Source: JAUIAI01 sp041396685
GTDB lineage: Bacteria > Pseudomonadota > Gammaproteobacteria > Burkholderiales > Burkholderiaceae_E
Assembly (NCBI GenBank): GCA_041396685.1
Contig: JAWKYD010000002.1
Location: 62,001 to 126,000 of the forward strand
Length of the DNA: 64,000 nt
Direction of reading: 5' to 3'
Made by a program: the position numbers and the translations under genes. How positions within the stretch are numbered: position 1 is the stretch's first letter; the number at the start of each line of letters is the position of its first letter. Shown here one piece after another: positions 62,720-64,000 of this stretch. The notes beneath the pieces are model-generated. The model did no database searches. It was not told the origin of the DNA and saw only the letters and a list, made by a program, of their open reading frames with translations.

Positions 62720-64000
62720 AGCAGCCCCACCACCGCCGACTGCTCGCGGCCCGGCTCGAAGCGCAGGGCGAGCCCCAGGCGCTGACAAGCGGCCGCCATC
62801 TGCTCGCGAACACTGCGCGCGGCGACGCGCGTGGGCTCGAATGTGACCTTCAGGCGGCCATCGCGGTATTCGACGCCGGTCAGCGCGCCGGTCACCTGCG
62901 GGCCGAGTGCCTGGGCGAAGCGGGTCAGCATCGGCAGGAAGTCGTCCGGCCCGCTCTGCCCGGCACTGGCGCGCAGCTTGGCGACGTTGCGCTCCATCTG
63001 CAGAAGCGGATCGACCACCACCCGGTCGTTGGGAAACGCCTGGCGATACTGGGTTTCGAGACCGGCGCGCAGGTCGCGCTTCTCGGCCGAAAGCTTGCCC
63101 CAGTGCAGATTCAATCCGACCAGAAACACCGCAGCGCCGGCTCCCGCCAACCACATCGGCAGGCGCCAGGCGCGCCAATCGAGGTCGGCCAGGCGGCGCG
63201 CGACGGTCGGCTTCTGTGCGGCGGCGAGCAGATCGAGCGGCGCCGACTCCGGCACCGGCAAGGCGCCGGCGCGCGCGCCGACACGCAAGCGCTTGACGGC
63301 GGCGACGAGCGGTTCGCGCCAACTCGGATCGTTGCTAAGCAGGCGCACGCGACGCACGTGGAGCATGCCGACCGCCGATTCACCGGCCGGCGGCATGTCG
63401 GCGGCGACGACCGCGGCCAACTCCTGCGCGGAGGCGTCATCCGTTTCGTCGGCTTGCCCGCCATCGGCCGGGCCCGCCTGCACCGTCGCGGCATCGTCGC
63501 GTGGCTTGCCTGCTCTGCCCGCCTGCCCCGAGACACGCTCGTTGCCGGCGGCGTCGACATCGAGCCCCGGCGGAGCGAGCACCGTGGCCAACAGCGACGC
63601 GAAGGCCTGCTCGCGCTCGGCCGGATCCGAACCGGCCGTCCAGCCCAGACCGTCCCGCTCTCCAGTGCGAATGGCAATGCCATCGCCGACACAGATCAAG
63701 GGCAGCTCGCCCGCACGAAGCGGTGCGACCAACTGCGCCGGCCAGGCGGCCGCGACCCGCAGGCCGCGCCGCTCGAATGCACCGAGGACGAACTCGAACC
63801 ACGACCGATCGAGCACCGCGATCAGACGCCGACCGGCATCGTCGGCCGGGCCGAGCGCGAACGCGCAGCCGGCCGTGTCCTGCAGGACACGATCCTCGAT
63901 CACGTTCGGGATGGCCTGACGCAGCTTGGCGCCGGACAGTGGCGGCAGCTTCACATGCAACAAGGTGACATCGCGCGCATCGAAGATCAGCCTCACCGAG
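62716..64000 (-). CDS. gspL: Type II secretion system protein GspL (5' end beyond right edge)
   Basis: More than 426 residues are visible; the frame is open to the edge, so the N-terminus is missing. The visible part has the cytoplasmic actin-like domain (LPPLSGAKLRQAIPNVIEDR), an Ala/Asp-rich linker, the membrane segment (LPMWLAGAGAAVFLVGLNL) and the periplasmic domain that meets GspM (GALTGVEYRDGRLKVTF). GspL links the GspE ATPase to the membrane. The GTG at 63996 is probably internal. Confidence 0.9.
   Translation of the reverse strand, partial: SVRLIFDARDVTLLHVKLPPLSGAKLRQAIPNVIEDRVLQDTAGCAFALGPADDAGRRLIAVLDRSWFEFVLGAFERRGLRVAAAWPAQLVAPLRAGELPLICVGDGIAIRTGERDGLGWTAGSDPAEREQAFASLLATVLAPPGLDVDAAGNERVSGQAGRAGKPRDDAATVQAGPADGGQADETDDASAQELAAVVAADMPPAGESAVGMLHVRRVRLLSNDPSWREPLVAAVKRLRVGARAGALPVPESAPLDLLAAAQKPTVARRLADLDWRAWRLPMWLAGAGAAVFLVGLNLHWGKLSAEKRDLRAGLETQYRQAFPNDRVVVDPLLQMERNVAKLRASAGQSGPDDFLPMLTRFAQALGPQVTGALTGVEYRDGRLKVTFEPTRVAARSVREQMAAACQRLGLALRFEPGREQSAVVGLL

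Overview
The window is a 64-kb piece of a GC-rich, densely coding chromosome, most probably from a betaproteobacterium that can oxidise reduced sulfur. The support is the DUF2863 gene, the soxCDYZAXB gene order with an ArsR-type regulator, the mltD-gloB-methyltransferase-rnhA-dnaQ neighbourhood shared with other Proteobacteria, and a gspL-M-N-D-E-F block. I saw no rRNA, tRNA, CRISPR array, integrase or insertion sequence.

Layout. 1-3.8 kb: ligase-associated DNA repair cassette (end of an ATP-dependent DNA ligase, DEXH helicase, PdeM phosphoesterase). 4-9.7 kb: housekeeping genes (HIBADH-like dehydrogenase, a zinc-binding-type alcohol dehydrogenase broken by two frameshifts, MFS transporter, NUDIX hydrolase, cysteine synthase). 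9.7-14.8 kb: low-complexity spacer, exported carboxylesterase, small basic protein with a long leader, prfC, ABM monooxygenase. 15-19.7 kb: osmoprotectant operon asnO-ngg-M42 peptidase for N-acetylglutaminylglutamine amide (NAGGN); the asnO start is disrupted. 19.9-29.7 kb: sulfur oxidation operon soxR-C-D-Y-Z-A-X-B plus a heme-binding protein and an MBL hydrolase, with a divergent soxS-like thioredoxin and a promoter/operator between them. 29.7-32.4 kb: DUF2863 protein and S41 lipoprotein. 32.4-44.5 kb: dnaQ, RND efflux pump, rnhA, cyclopropane synthase, methyltransferase, gloB, mltD, fabI. 44.5-47.8 kb: EgtB/SenA-like enzyme, SenB-like selenosugar synthase and EgtD, which together look like a selenoneine (or ergothioneine) pathway. 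47.8-52.5 kb: ABC ATPase, FtsX-type permease and AttH/CrtC-like lipocalin operon. 52.5-56.3 kb: Tm-1-like protein, FAD hydroxylase with DUF2783 partner, a 17-bp minisatellite, DUF1232 protein. 56.4-64 kb: type II secretion genes gspF, E, D, N, M and L (L runs off the edge).

The best candidates for something unusual are the senA/senB/egtD cluster, the overlapping promoter-operator and intra-operon hairpins of the sox locus, and the asnO gene whose catalytic cysteine codon has no adjacent start codon.
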